The translations under genes were made by a program, and so were the position numbers. This document shows positions 10,883-22,230 of a stretch of 64,000 nt of DNA, piece by piece; positions within the stretch are counted from its first letter, which is position 1; the number at the start of each line of letters is the position of its first letter. This DNA comes from Selaginella moellendorffii (Eukaryota > Streptophyta > Lycopodiopsida > Selaginellales > Selaginellaceae), in the NCBI RefSeq assembly GCF_000143415.4, contig NW_003314323.1, positions 1,058,499 through 1,122,498 on the forward strand. Reading direction: 5' to 3'. The notes beneath the pieces were generated by a model. The model saw nothing but the letters and a program-made list of their open reading frames with translations, did not search any database and was not told the origin of the DNA.

Positions 10883-11313
10883 CGCGAGAGGGCGAGGAGC
10901 CCTAGAGCTTGAACAAAAATTTCTTCAGCTCCATTTTTTAACCAGCTCTTAGGGTAATGGGCTCAATTTCCGCCAGGGTTAATAAAATAATGTACGAATT
11001 CATTTATTTAAATATAATTTTTGTACGTAAAGGTATAATTTATATGATTTACTGCTTATAAACTAATTTTTAGAAAAAACTACTCACAAAATCTTTAAAT
11101 ACTAAAAGTCTAAACTTATCCTAAGTCTGTCCATTTATGGCCCAATATCCGTCCATTTATGGCCTAATTTTTTGTCCATCGATGGCCCTAACATCGTCCA
11201 TTTGTTGCTGCGAGGAGGAGCGAGGGCAGTGTGGGACAATGACATTCTCCAGGTAACTACAAGCAAGCTTAGAGATATTAGAGTGAAAACAAGTAAATTC
11301 GTTACCTTTGTTT
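10883..11313. other. AT-rich intergenic stretch, no gene
   Basis: This is the promoter side of the aminopeptidase gene and the far side of a decayed transposon. Apart from the short direct repeats listed next I see no coding or RNA gene. Confidence 0.5.
11129..11207 (+). repeat. Four short direct repeats, GTCCATTTATGGCC type
   Basis: GTCCATTTATGGCC occurs twice, then GTCCATCGATGGCC, then GTCCATTTGTTGC, at intervals of about 20-25 bp. The third copy contains the palindrome CCATCGATGG. They sit just beyond the C-terminal end of the decayed transposase and could be part of its terminal region, but no matching inverted copy was found on the other side. Confidence 0.6.
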
Positions 11314-13265
11314 TTAGTGTTTGCTTGGCATTAGAGATTCCAGGACTTCATTTTTTCTCTTATTTTTTTTTCTCATTGCTTCTTCTTCTTTCTCCCTCTT
11401 TTTTTTCAAGGCTTCCAATTTTTTCTTCTCTATCACTTCAGCTTTTCTGGCTACTGCTTCTTCCCTCTCCTTTTTTTTGATGGCTGCTGCTTCTTTCTTT
11501 TTTATTGTTGCTTCTTCTCTTTCTTTTTTCCTTGCAGCCCTTTCAATTGCTTCCAATTTTTTCTGCTTCTCATGTGCTTCTTTTGCAGTGGCAATTCCTT
11601 CAACAACACTAGTGAATTCTGGACTTGTTAAAACAGTTCCAGCACTAGCTTGCAACACTGGTCCAAGTCGAGGACGACTCTGCACCCCTAAAAATAATTT
11701 TGCATGTAGGTATGCCACCTTGTTGTTTTCTGATTGCCATCCAGGCACATCCACGTGTTGCTCATGGTGCTCAGCTTGATGCTCTAGCAAAGCTCCTGGG
11801 AAACAAAGTTGTAAGTGAATGAGAATTGAGAAGTGCTTTTTACCTAGTTGCTCAAGTTGTCTAGGAAGTTTAAGATGCTCAAGCTAGTCACGATCATTGC
11901 TTGCTTGCTGCTCAAGCTGCACTGGATGCTGTAGATGGACCTCAGCCTACACTACATCCTCATGCTATTCAGGTTGCACTAGATCTTGCTCATGATTGAG
12001 GTGGCTGCTGATCTCTTGGTCTCCCAGCTCCAAACTGTTTTCGAAGTTTGCTTCAAAGTCATTGAAAGATACTGCATGGAGTGTACTTGGACCAAAGTGA
12101 GTGTCCATAGCATTCTTGTTCAACGGCCATAAACCATTTGCTCTAAAACCGAACTAGATGTTTGTAGGTGTTAGAGCCATAGCCATGGCTCTACTGGATA
12201 ACTGTGCAAGATCTTGACAATTGACTTCGTGTCCTAGATGTCCAAGAGTGTGTTCATCCACGCACTGCCTGAAATAACGCTTGTATGGCCCAAAACATGC
12301 AATGTCTAATGGCTGCATGTGGTGAGAAGTATGTGCTGGAAGAAGAATCACATCCACACCTAACATTCTTGCTGTGTCAAGTGCAACCTTTGTGACATGG
12401 GATCTGTGGCCATCAACAATCAGAGCATGGTGGTTTGTAGGCAAGCATCCACCAAGTACTAATTTCACAAAGTGTTCAAGCCACTGTGGCCACAAATTGT
12501 CTGTCATCCAGGCTTTCTTGCTGATGGCAAATGCAGCTCCAACTTCACAATCTGCAATCCAATTTTGCATCCTCCGCTCACCTTTGAAGATATAAAAGCC
12601 AGGTATTCGTCCACCTACTGCATTTATGGCCACTAGAACAGTCATGTGCTCTGTGTTGTTTGGGACAATTCGGTAATAAGATCTTGCACCTCGAGCAGCC
12701 AACACTTTGACACCTCCAGAACGATTAGCCCGAACACCAGTTTCATCAGCATTCCAAATGTGATCTGCCTCATAGTTGTTTCCAATGTAAGTTGCTTCCA
12801 AGTTTTTGTAGAATTGTGCCACAACTACTTGATTCAAGGACTTTGCTCGTTGCAGCTCCAGGCCTCAGCGACTTTGCTACTGACCTCTGGATGTCTTTTC
12901 ATAAAACCTCTGCACCATTTTCGACTTGGTCCTCCTTCTATCCAGGTAGTTACTCTACCAGCAACTAACAGTTTTGCTGCATCTTTCAGTTGATTGAAAG
13001 TGAGTGGATAACCGATTTCAACTCGAGCTTTCACCAGAGATGCAAGAGACTCTTCTTTCGATGATGTAAGAATGGTGGGAGGACCTGGTCGTCCTGTGCT
13101 GCGTCCCCTTAACTAATCTTGCAAAGTTGTCTGAGGTACATTGAATTATTGAGCAGCTTTTCTTTCAAACATGCCACACTCTTCCACCTCATGCATAGCC
13201 TTCTTTATTGATTCTTCATTCCATGTTCTAGTTGCATGCTTCTGGCTACGTGCTTTGGCTGGAGG
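11314..13265 (-). pseudogene. Pogo/CENP-B-like DDE transposase, decayed
   Basis: Reading from about 13,265 downward, an N-terminal psq-type helix-turn-helix region (VPQTTLQD near 13,120), a CENP-B-type DNA-binding region (GGPSRKWCRGFMKRHPEVS, about 12,900) and a DDE_1-type catalytic core can be seen. The core has IWNADETG, then ALIVDGHRSHVTK, then HTSHHMQPLDIACFGPYKRYF; these hold the presumed three catalytic Asp residues. GFRANGLWPLN follows a TAG near 12,156, as expected for the family. The C-terminal part (11,790-11,314) is a long Lys/Glu coiled coil. The gene is dead: in-frame stops occur in the HTH, before GFRANG and several times at 11.83-11.99 kb, with a frameshift near 12,850. No terminal inverted repeats were found. 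Confidence 0.82.
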
Positions 13266-14323
13266 CTGACTTACAAGACAGTAGAGAAGTCAAGCATTTC
13301 TTTTTCTTTCAACCTGACGATCTTTTACCTTTGCAGTGCTAGGACATTAGCTTTCAGGTACACTTTCAGGGACAGGAGCTGCCAAACTTCTCTGCACTAC
13401 GGGCTGGAAGCAAGTCTAGTTAAAAATCTGAAATGGAAACAAATAGTTACCTCTTGTGGCAAGGACAGCCTAGAATGGGACAGCCTCTGGGAGCTGTGAG
13501 TGTTTGCACACAAGCTCTTGAAAGTTGTGTTCTTTTGCCCTGTAGTATGCTGGTTTCTTATTATAGCATTTTGACCAGGCAAGGAAATGGTGTGCGATGT
13601 GCTTCGTGTACGTATATTGTGTTGGCTGAGCTTTGTAATTGATTGAACAGTAAATCTTGTGATAGGATCTAAGAAATTATTAAGAAATGAATGTTTTTCT
13701 TCTTCAAAAGAGTGGCATACCTCAAGATTTGATGTGTTCTTTCCAACTTTTTCACTTTTTTTGCCCACTCCTGAGATACTTTGACCCTATGATGAAATGC
13801 AACTTGATGAATAGCTGAACTTAGCAAATCTCTTGCTCCTACAGTTTTATTAAGCTTTCTTCTAAACTTAGGAATACAGATGAAATAGAGCAGTGGAATG
13901 AGTTCCTTTTCTTCTAAATAGCTAGATTTGTGATTGAAAAAAGTGATGAATGCTTGGATCACACTCAAATCCATCGCAACCTAGAATGCCATTGAACCCA
14001 CCAAAAAATTGCCGTGTAATTTTCCATTTATCACATGGACAAGGTTTGGGCCAGGGGTGGCCAGAATTAAGGACTTGGGCGAGAATTGGGCCCGTTACCC
14101 TAGATCTGGAGCTCGATTCCAAGGACGAAAACGATTCAATGAAAAACTAGGGAGGTTTCAATCCTCCGACCTAATGCTCCAAACGTGGCAATTGTTCAGC
14201 CAGAATTATATTTCTGTCCTAATGACTAGTAAATTTTTATAAAAGCTTACCAGACTGTGATTATTGAGTCCTCAGGATAATACTTTAAATGTTCCATTAA
14301 AAAAAAAGAGAGAAATAAGACTT
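13266..14323. other. No recognisable gene
   Basis: About 1 kb between the pogo-like remnant and the gypsy remnant. Only short frames are present, without family motifs. A poly-A run lies at 14,299-14,308. I see no RNA gene. Confidence 0.4.
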
Positions 14324-14726
14324 TGTGAGGGCCAAGTGTACGGCTATAATGCCGTATACTAATATTAGCATAATGGGATTTTGGTAGTCGTTAAATTGGT
14401 TTCAATTCGGACCACTTGCTCCTGTATATAAACTAAGGTTTTTGGGTTAATTAATATGCACATTTCTGTATTTCCTTTCTATATTTTATGCACTCACATT
14501 AGTGAAAGTGAAGGGCATCTTTATTATTCATGAAGAGTGTTTGGATTTGGGATTTTGGTTTAAATCTAACTTTTGCATTGTCTAGATTTAACTTTTTCCA
14601 TTTCCTTCCTTTTGTTTTTTCCTTTCAGGATTTTGGTTTAGATCTAGCTTTTTGCATTGTCTAGATCTACCATTTCCTTCTAGCTTTTTTTTTTCTTCTT
14701 TTGCTCTTTCTTTTTCATTCATCTTC

Positions 14727-15680
14727 ATGGCAAATCAGCAATCTCCTCCTTTGACTCTAGAGTAGCAGTTGGTACAATTACTTGATGCTATATGCTTGCA
14801 ATTGAATAACCAAACTCAGTTGATGGCAACGTTCACGGCACGTGGTACAACTCTTGCTTTTGGTGCCAATCCTCGCGTTTGGCTAGGGTTCTTTCACGGG
14901 AATTCTAGGGATGATGTGTACCGTTGGTTTAATCACTTCATGGTGATTGCCACATATCATTCTTGGGATGATGCTTGCTGTTTGCATGAGTTTCCTATGT
15001 GTCTCCAAGGGATGGCATTGCAGTGGTACAATGGTTTGGGCACAGCTACTCGTGAGGATTGGAGTGTTTTCCCGGACGTCTTCAAACGCGCATTCAGACA
15101 TGCTAACAACTATGATGATGCCTTCCAACAATTGCATTATCTTTGCCAAGGCCATCTGAGTCGGTGATGCAATTTGGTGTTCGTTTCCGAAGTCTTTTGC
15201 TTCATGCGGAGCCAAATATGTCGGAGCAGTTCAAACTATGAATGTTGTGGCCAGCACTTTGTCAAGATCTGGTCGGACTTGTCCATGCACTTGCTCCTGC
15301 CACCCTTGACGATACTCTTCACTTGGCACAACGTTATGAGACATCGCTTCTTCCACTTTTTGTTGCACGTCCTTTAGCTCCAGTTCCTTTGGGTGATGGT
15401 TCTGTTCCAATGGAGGTTGATGCTGCTGCTGCTTGAGTCCAAGGACAAGGTCGAAGACGTGGTCGTGACCGTGATGTTCGCTGCTGGGTGTGTGATGAAG
15501 TTGGTCATACTTATTGGCGTTGTCGGTGGTTTCCGGATTGGCAACCTCCATTTCCTAGGTGGAGACTTTGGCATCAGTAATGTCCCATTGGTGCTGCTGC
15601 AGTGGACGATTTGGACACCGAGATATATCTGGGAAACAAGGAGTCATGCAAGTAACGGAGGGACCTTGCGTGAATAAGTC
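14727..15680 (+). pseudogene. Gypsy gag with CCHC zinc knuckle, broken
   Basis: ATG at 14,727 starts MANQQSPPLTLE, with an in-frame TAG at 14,763. The capsid-like pattern FFHGNSRDDVYRWFNHF, LQGMALQWYNGL and REDWSVFPDVFKRAF is typical of plant gypsy gag. Near 15,150 the frame shifts, and further stops interrupt the rest. A nucleocapsid knuckle CWVCDEVGHTYWRC (C-X2-C-X4-H-X4-C) is encoded near 15,480-15,525. Confidence 0.78.
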
Positions 15681-15769
15681 AGTGACCCCTTCATCTTTCT
15701 TTTGGGAGTATCATCAAGGGGTTCACTTGGCACCGGTTCATCCAGTGTTTACTTTCTAAACTCGTTTTT

Positions 15770-16580
15770 ATAACAAAAGATCTCCTATTATTCTCTCTGT
15801 ATTGGTTGATATAGGTTCGAGTTTATCTTCTATTGCTTGACCTATTGCCACACATTGTCATCTACACTTGCATTGTGCGGGCAGAACCAGTTTTCATTCT
15901 TTATGGCAACAGTTGTACACATACATATGCACAAGATGAGGTGGACTTGATTGTGCATGTGAGCGATTTTGAGCTTGAGTTGCAGTCATTGCAGGTGGTG
16001 TCGAATCAAGCTTTTAACCTCATTCTTGGTATAGATTAGTTGCAATGTAATCATGCCAAGTGTGATTTTGAGGCTTCTTCCTTTTGTTTCATATTTCCTT
16101 ATGTTTCATCCATTCCTTTCACTTCTGTACCTTTTTGTCCCTTTATTTCTACCTTTGCTTCCATTACTTTTGTTCCCCTACTATTTCCTCCTATGTTTCC
16201 ATCTTGTTCTGCTCTTCCCTTTTCCAATCTCTCTGACGATTTTTGTGTTGCAGAGGTGGACCAGCTCATGAAGGAGTATTCTACTCTCTTTGAATTTGAC
16301 CTATCATCTGGGGCCAAGATTGCCACACATCATCCAATTCCAATTGAGGATGCTCATCCAATCAAGGTTCCCATTTATCATCGGTCACCCAAGGAGATCA
16401 AGATTTTACGTGCCAATGTCAAGGAGATGTTAAAAAAGGGTGTTATTTGGAAGTCATAAAGTCCTTGAGCATGTGAGCCTCATCTTGTGACGAAGCCTGA
16501 TGGGAGTATTCATTTCTACATTGACTATTGTCTATTAAACGAAGTGGCAATCCCAAATGTGTACCCTCTTCCAAGCTCTA
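15770..16580 (+). pseudogene. Gypsy protease and 5' part of reverse transcriptase, broken
   Basis: VLVDIGSSLSSIA near 15,800-15,840 resembles the retropepsin active site, but the usual D-S/T-G reads D-I-G. Further on, YHRSPKEIKILRANVKEML and HLVTKPDGSIHFYIDY match the start of the gypsy reverse transcriptase. NEVAIPNVYPLPSS is the last recognisable part before the sequence is cut at 16,580. Several stop codons are present. Confidence 0.75.
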
Positions 16581-16596
16581 TTTCGTTAAAGTGGGA
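16581..16596 (+). repeat. Left terminal inverted repeat
   Basis: TTTCGTTAAAGTGGGA, preceded by TA. Just inside, GTGGGAATTGTCATTATCCCAC at 16,591-16,612 can fold into a 6-bp hairpin stem (arms GTGGGA and TCCCAC). Confidence 0.8.
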
Positions 16597-17014
16597 ATTG
16601 TCATTATCCCACTTGTAAAATAAGGTTTCCAAACCTTTATATAGTATATAAATATAACAAAATTCAACTGCATTGAGGCACATGCCATTTTATTTTAAAC
16701 AAGGAAATATCTACTCAATCACTTCTCCTCCCCTTGCCACTGCTTCACCTCTCTCTTCTCCTTGTCATCGTCGTCCAATTTCTTTCCATCCTTTTAATAT
16801 TGGCTCAATTGCTCCAAGTCTAGGTGGAGCCCAAGTCCCCATTCAATCTTTACTTTCCCCTTATTAATAAAACAACTTCGTAGACTTCCAATAACATGCT
16901 GTAACACTTCTAGTATAATGCAAATCCTCTCAAAGAATTGTCTTTTAATATTAATACAATGGCATGGAACCCCATGCCATAATAAGTTACATTTTTAAAT
17001 AAATACATGCCATC

Positions 17015-19757
17015 TCAGACTATTATTTTTTGCCTCCAACGCCTATACAATAATCTTGGAATTTCGTCATTCTCCACACTATCAGGATTTAAACCCAATA
17101 GTAATGCCATCTCTTCTCTAATACATCCACGCTCATGTTCAGTGGTCGAAGAACCCATCCGGTTGAGCAGATTATGGAGATGCGGATAGTGCTTGGCTAG
17201 ACAATATACATGCCATAAATGATGACTGGTGTTTGTCCGATCAAATGGCTTCTGATATACCGTTCCATCTGCCATTTGGTTGATTTCTGCAGCCACCTCC
17301 TGGACTGGCCGGTTCTCTATCACCATCGCTCCAAGCCGTTTTGCAAGGTCCCCTAGAACATACGGTTTCTTCTCCCTAGTTTCCATACTGCAAGAGATGG
17401 GGTGCATTGCATATGTGTGCGTGTTCGCTGCAGTTTTAATTGGCGAGTCATCGATGATGAGGATTTCACTTGACCTAGCAGTCCGGTTCATCACTACAGC
17501 CTCTGGCTTGACGAAGATGGGCTTACTACCCCTCACATGGACCATAGTCAAGCAATCCTCCTGCGTTAGGAGAAAGTCAAATGGTAATATTACTCGCGTC
17601 TGATCGTGCATCATCTATAGCAACATTAATGCATTGTGGCGCATCATGGATGTCCAAACTCCCAATTGCAAATTGAACCCGACCCTCTGTTTTAAGTGTC
17701 GCATGGTCATTATTAGATCCCGCAGTTTCTCCCGTGTGATTAATGTGAATCTGTCTCTTTTGACCAACTTGCGACCGCAGGCTTTGGAGGGTGTAGTGAC
17801 ATTCGAGGACGAGCCACGCTCATGGGAGAAAAGGACACCGTTCAGATCAAAAACGATATAGTACCTTCGCCGTGACTCTGAAATGAAATGCGTCAGCATA
17901 AAAAATGGTACAAGTCAATTTTACCATCTACAATATTAGCGAATGGTGCTCCCGATGGTCGTTGAGAGGGTTTTGGTCGAGGAAACGTGAAGGGCGGAAA
18001 TACTCTCCTCTGCAATGTGGGGTCAATCGCATCCGATGGCGTGTGGGCACATGCCATTTCAGCTGTAGACTCTGGTACAATTGGCTCAACAGTGGCATGG
18101 GGTGGTTCCGATGGCGTGTGATCACACGCCATTTCAGCTGGTGCCTCCGTTGGCAAAGTGGACATGACCGAACAGGCAGCAGAGGCGGTGTAGGGAGGTT
18201 CCAACGGCACGTAGTCAGACGATTGGGCACACATTGAGTCCGTTGGAAATGAGGATACGACCAGCTCGGCGGCTGGGGCGGCCTCATGTGGGTCCAATGG
18301 CGCTTGGTCACCGTCAGTTGGATACGTGGACAAGATTGACTTAGTGGTATGGGCAGCATCAAGTGGAGCGTGGTCAGCTTACTTGGCGTTGATATGGATA
18401 GTAGCCTCCACCAGCTCTGATGACTCTTGCAGGCAAGTAGAGTCCACTGGCGGATCTATATGCATGTCCAAATATCTCCCTTCGATTGAGATGGTATCCT
18501 CCCGTGCTACTAAAAACAAACTCATTAGCACATTGAATCGACTATACTGTATTTACCATCAACTGTTATTGAGGAACTAGGACCGATATCACTTGGGCGC
18601 ACTGCTGATTCTGAAGGATTGGACATACGTTTCGACCCTTGCTTGGCACTATCCTTCCTCGACACTAAAGGCTAGAGTTTGTATCTTAATTCAACTGAAT
18701 AATCTCTACTTACCATTTGCTCTATGACCTACATAGACAATGTTAGAAATGGTAAAAGGTTAGGAATGGATGTACTATTATTTACCTGATGGTTTGTCTT
18801 GTATGACCTTCCTCCGCTGCTCTTTGGCCACCTCAGGCTGGCTATCGTCGTCATCATTGTCGTTGTAGCGCACCTTATCTCTCTCCCCTTAAGCCAACTG
18901 GAAAAGGGGCAATTGCTTGATGAGAGAGCCCTTAGTGGCTATTTTATCCTCATTTATCCCCCAAGGTTCCAAGGATCCACGGTGACAGTATATCCAAATC
19001 TCATCCCATGATCACATGCGCTACAGTCGTCGTCGTTATTGTGATCGTCACCATTGTGAGGACCATCCAAGTCCTCTTCGTCCTCCTCTTCTTCGTCCTC
19101 CTCTTCTTTGTCCTCCTCTTCGTCCTTCTGCTCTTCCTGCTCATTATCTTTCTCTGGCTCCTCATCCCCCTCCTGCATTTCTTCCATAGGCTGCTCAGGC
19201 TGGATGGCTTGTTCTTCCAGGACCATCTTGGGAAAATCATCTGGCCGAGTCTCCATCTCAAAATATAAGACATCCATAGCCTGTTTTAGTGCGTGACCTA
19301 GGACCGTATCCTCACCCGACTGTCTTAACATGGTTTCTGCACGTTCTTGCACCCTTCGAAGACGACGAAATGAGAAAAACGTGGCCCTGACTTGAAAAGC
19401 ATCCCTCATCCATTGTACCTCTCCATTGTACCTCTCCCTAGTTCCCTCTAGGAATTCCTCATAGCCGCTGCCCCCTTCTGGGAAGCCGCTAGGATGTGCA
19501 AGGTGGATCTTGAAGGCGGATGCTGTCTCTACCACAAGTGCCAGTCCATATTCTTGCATGGAACTGCATGGAGTGTCTGTCACTTGGATGAGGATCCCCA
19601 TGCATTCTTTTCTCCCACCATCTGTGTTGTACAGCCTCAGATCCTCGCCTTCTATCCCGAAAGTCCAACTGGTGAGCTCCTCCCCCTTCTCTGCATCCAC
19701 ATTGACAGTGGCTGGAAGAAGAACACAATTCCTCGCCTGTTCAGAAATGCACAACAA
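17015..19757 (-). pseudogene. Acidic protein fused to an FCP1/HAD-like phosphatase domain, transposon-borne
   Basis: Exons that join cleanly on the minus strand are 18887-18786, 18728-18714 (15 nt), 18671-18557, 18509-18383, 18339-17925 and 17877-17015. Upstream, an open region 19757-18954 encodes a soluble segment ending in a long Glu/Asp run; its splice to the next exon is not resolved. The last exon has the FCP1-homology HAD motifs YYIVFDLNGVLFSHERG, LGVWTSMMRHNA and SSEILIIDDSPIKTAAN. DLNG replaces DLDG at motif I, as in plant FCP1-like proteins of uncertain activity. The exon before it encodes Pro/Thr/Glu-rich imperfect repeats (AEMACDHTPSEPP). An in-frame TAG at 17,615-17,617 interrupts the domain. 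It appears to be a host gene fragment captured by the element; its role there is unknown. Confidence 0.65.
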
Positions 19758-20179
19758 TTAGAGCTGACAGATGAAAAGCTAGCAGCTGGAAATAACGTGA
19801 GGCCACACGCCATTCACCGCTGCATCAGATGTCTTGAGGCCGCATCCTAAGATGGCGTGAGGCTACACGCCATCTGTAACCGGACTGCACTCGAGAGCCC
19901 AATTGGTGCATGCTAATGTTGCTACTGAATGGCATGTGGCCTCATGCCATTTTCTACTTGGCCTAAAAGACTTACCATTTGAAGCCGAATGGAGGTGTGA
20001 CAATCGAGGCCGGACTCGCTGGCGAATGTGCACTGTGTGTGCAGCGGATCGTAGCAGCAAGGCTACTCTGCCACTTACAGTTGGAGAGTGGCGCTGAAAT
20101 CTCCCGGGATGCCAAGTGGGCTGTGTGTGGGTGGCAGAGTGGGCGGCGGAGTTGGCGGCGAAGTTACAAACTGGGTGTG

Positions 20180-20350
20180 TCTTGAAGTGGACGCCGATGC
20201 ACACGAGCGCGATGCAAGCGCAATGCGAGCACGAGTGTGATGCAAGCGCGAGTGGACGCCAATGCACACGAGAAACCTGTAGAGAAGGTAGATGAGCGCG
20301 AATGTGAGCGTGATCACGAGTGGGAGCGCGATGCGAGCGCGAGTACGATG
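20180..20350. repeat. Degenerate tandem repeat rich in GCGAG/GATGC
   Basis: Units such as GATGCAAGCGCGAGT and GTGGACGCCAATGCACACGA recur several times in this stretch. A related GCGAGCGGC-rich array lies at 21,780-21,970, nearer the other gene. Confidence 0.6.
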
Positions 20351-20401
20351 CAAAACCTAACCTCACACGCGCGAAATGTCACGACGGTTGGTAATCCCGC
20401 C

Positions 20402-20540
20402 ACGTCATCATTCCTCGGACTTGGGCGCCACCATTAATTTCTGGATCGCCGTGCGCATGCATGCACGTGAAATCCAAAAGAAATCCACAACGTCATCATT
20501 CCTCGGACTGCATGCACGCGAAATCTAAAAGAAAGATCAT
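20402..20540 (+). repeat. Direct duplication, about 88-bp period
   Basis: ACGTCATCATTCCTCGGACT occurs at 20,402 and again at 20,490. GCATGCACG(T/C)GAAATC(C/T)AAAAGAAA follows each copy. Confidence 0.75.
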
Positions 20541-21015
20541 GATTGGGATATCATTTAATACCCTCGCTATATTTATACCATGCATGATTGGATATTCCAA
20601 AGCATCTTGTATTTCCAAAAATGCCAGATGTTCAGCTAAATAAAGAATGGTATACAATGTCCTTCTTGATGACCCTGCAAAGAAGCATCTCGATCGGACA
20701 CCACATGAGACCACACGAGCCTTACAATGTTTCAGGGGCATTTGCCATAGATCCGACCGTTATTTTGCTCCAAGATTTTACAGTTTGGTGTGCATTGACC
20801 TTTCCATCGACACTGCAAAGGGACATCACAATCAGATGCGGGATCACAAGAAACCAACTTCACTAACTCTGGTTTCACCAAGATCTATGTAAGGAGTTAT
20901 GAAATGAAAGGACCCTCTCTATTGAAATGTGTTTATGGTCCTAGGGGCATTGTGACATATCAAAGGATTTTGCATCAAGTTCTGTATTTGCATGTTTATC
21001 AAGCTACTGAATTGC

Positions 21016-21034
21016 TAAACCCTAAACCCTAAAC
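21016..21034 (+). repeat. Interstitial telomere-like repeat
   Basis: TAAACCCTAAACCCTAAAC is about two and a half units of the plant telomere repeat (TTTAGGG on the other strand). Confidence 0.8.
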
Positions 21035-21779
21035 ATGTGGCAAATGCTGCGTGAAGAAAGATGCCCTTTCTGGGCAAATGCTGTAAGAGGCAGATGCCGA
21101 GCAGATGTATCTCAGGCTAGCGAAGGGGACAAACGAAAGTTAGCTATAAACATGATGGGATGCAAATAGATTACTAGGCTGGTCCTACGAAAATCAAAAA
21201 CCATAATTGAAAACATTGAAAATGCAAAAAGAAAGGTTTATAATATTTTTGAATTTTAAGCAACCAAAGGAATGTAAGTAGGGCATGTGTTTGTAAGTTT
21301 AAAAATGCCTCAACCACTTAAATTCCCAAGTAAATAAAGTTGTTTTTATTTTTGGTACAGGTAAACTTTATAGTGTGTGGGCTCATGCAATTTTGAACCA
21401 AAAAATGCACCAAAAAATGCTCGACTAGCATTATTCTTTGAATGGCGTATGGCCTTATATTGCCATAAATGGACGTACACACACAGCATAATTATTCCTT
21501 TACGCGGCGAATAATCTTGGCGCGGATTGCTGACATGGCATGGCAAAGTTCGAATCACTGACATGGCACAGCTAGATCGAGGCAAGGACATGATGTGACA
21601 AAGTTCAACCTCCGACAGCAAAGTCTAGAAGCTACTCAGTTTGAAATTTGTCAGAGGAATCATAAGATCTGGTTTGTCAGAGGATTTGATGTGACGTTCA
21701 AGCGTGTGTTATTTTTGAAATCTCGAACTCATTCCTAGGTCTATCATTTTTGTGCGCCGTGTTCTTGGTTCCGCTAAGC

Positions 21780-21970
21780 GTAGTGAGCGCTGCTTGTGTA
21801 AGCGGCGTTGTGAGCTGTGGTTTATGTGTCTACGAGCGGTTGCGGCATTGCGAGCGCCATTGCGAGCGGCAGTTTATGCGAGTGGCAGTTTGTGCGAGCG
21901 GCGCTACGAGCAGTTGCGGTGTTGCGAGTGGCGCTACAAGTAGTTGTGGTGTTGCGAGCGGCACTGTCTT
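21780..21970 (+). repeat. Degenerate GCGAGCGGC-type short repeats
   Basis: GCGAGCGGC, GCGAGTGGC and GTTGCGGTGTTGCGAG recur at short, irregular distances in this stretch, about 250-450 bp upstream of the transposase start. Confidence 0.6.
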
Positions 21971-22230
21971 TGGTGTGGCTACCACTTCCTCTTGATATTC
22001 GGCACTTGTGCTTCCTGGTATGTTCGCCATGGACTGGCGTCTGGCCGCGTCCAAAGATAGCGTGAGGCCTCATGCCAATTTTGTGAATGCGAAATTTCAC
22101 GTGGGTGTCAATAGCATGTTTGAATAATGGCATATGGCCTCATGCTATTGAGGTTGTTTGGTATGCTATGATCTAAGCCATTCTCCAATCATTTTTTGTA
22201 TGGTCTTAACTTCTTTTCTGCACTTTCAGA

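Larger units (their letters stand above)
14324..16580 (+). mobile_element. Truncated Ty3/gypsy retrotransposon (plus strand)
   Basis: From a possible LTR-like start (TGTGAGGGCC at 14,324; a TATA-like TGTATATAAA near 14,423) the sequence runs through decayed gag, zinc knuckle, protease and the first part of reverse transcriptase. It then stops abruptly at the left inverted repeat of the 10-kb transposon. A 79-bp direct duplication (about 14,551-14,592 and 14,630-14,672, containing TGCATTGTCTAGAT) lies before gag. The rest of pol is not found on the far side of the transposon, so the element was already truncated or has been rearranged. Confidence 0.75.
19758..22230. other. Divergent spacer between the two transposon genes
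   Basis: This 2.5-kb region must hold the 5' ends of both genes. It contains six of the palindromes, GC-rich short repeats at 20,180-20,350 and 21,780-21,970, a duplicated segment at 20,400-20,540 and a telomere-like string at 21,016-21,034. Reading frames here are low-complexity and probably not genes. Confidence 0.5.

Noticed and set aside
13922-14242. Short overlapping frames between the pogo-like and gypsy remnants
   Set aside because: All are under 80 codons, lack motifs and overlap each other in several frames.
18326-18580. Plus-strand short frames across the phosphatase-like gene
   Set aside because: They cross the well-supported minus-strand exons and have no motifs.
19863-20366. 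167-codon minus-strand frame upstream of the phosphatase-like gene
   Set aside because: Composed of His/Arg/Ala repeats produced by GCGAG/GATGC tandem DNA; no splice link to the gene was found.
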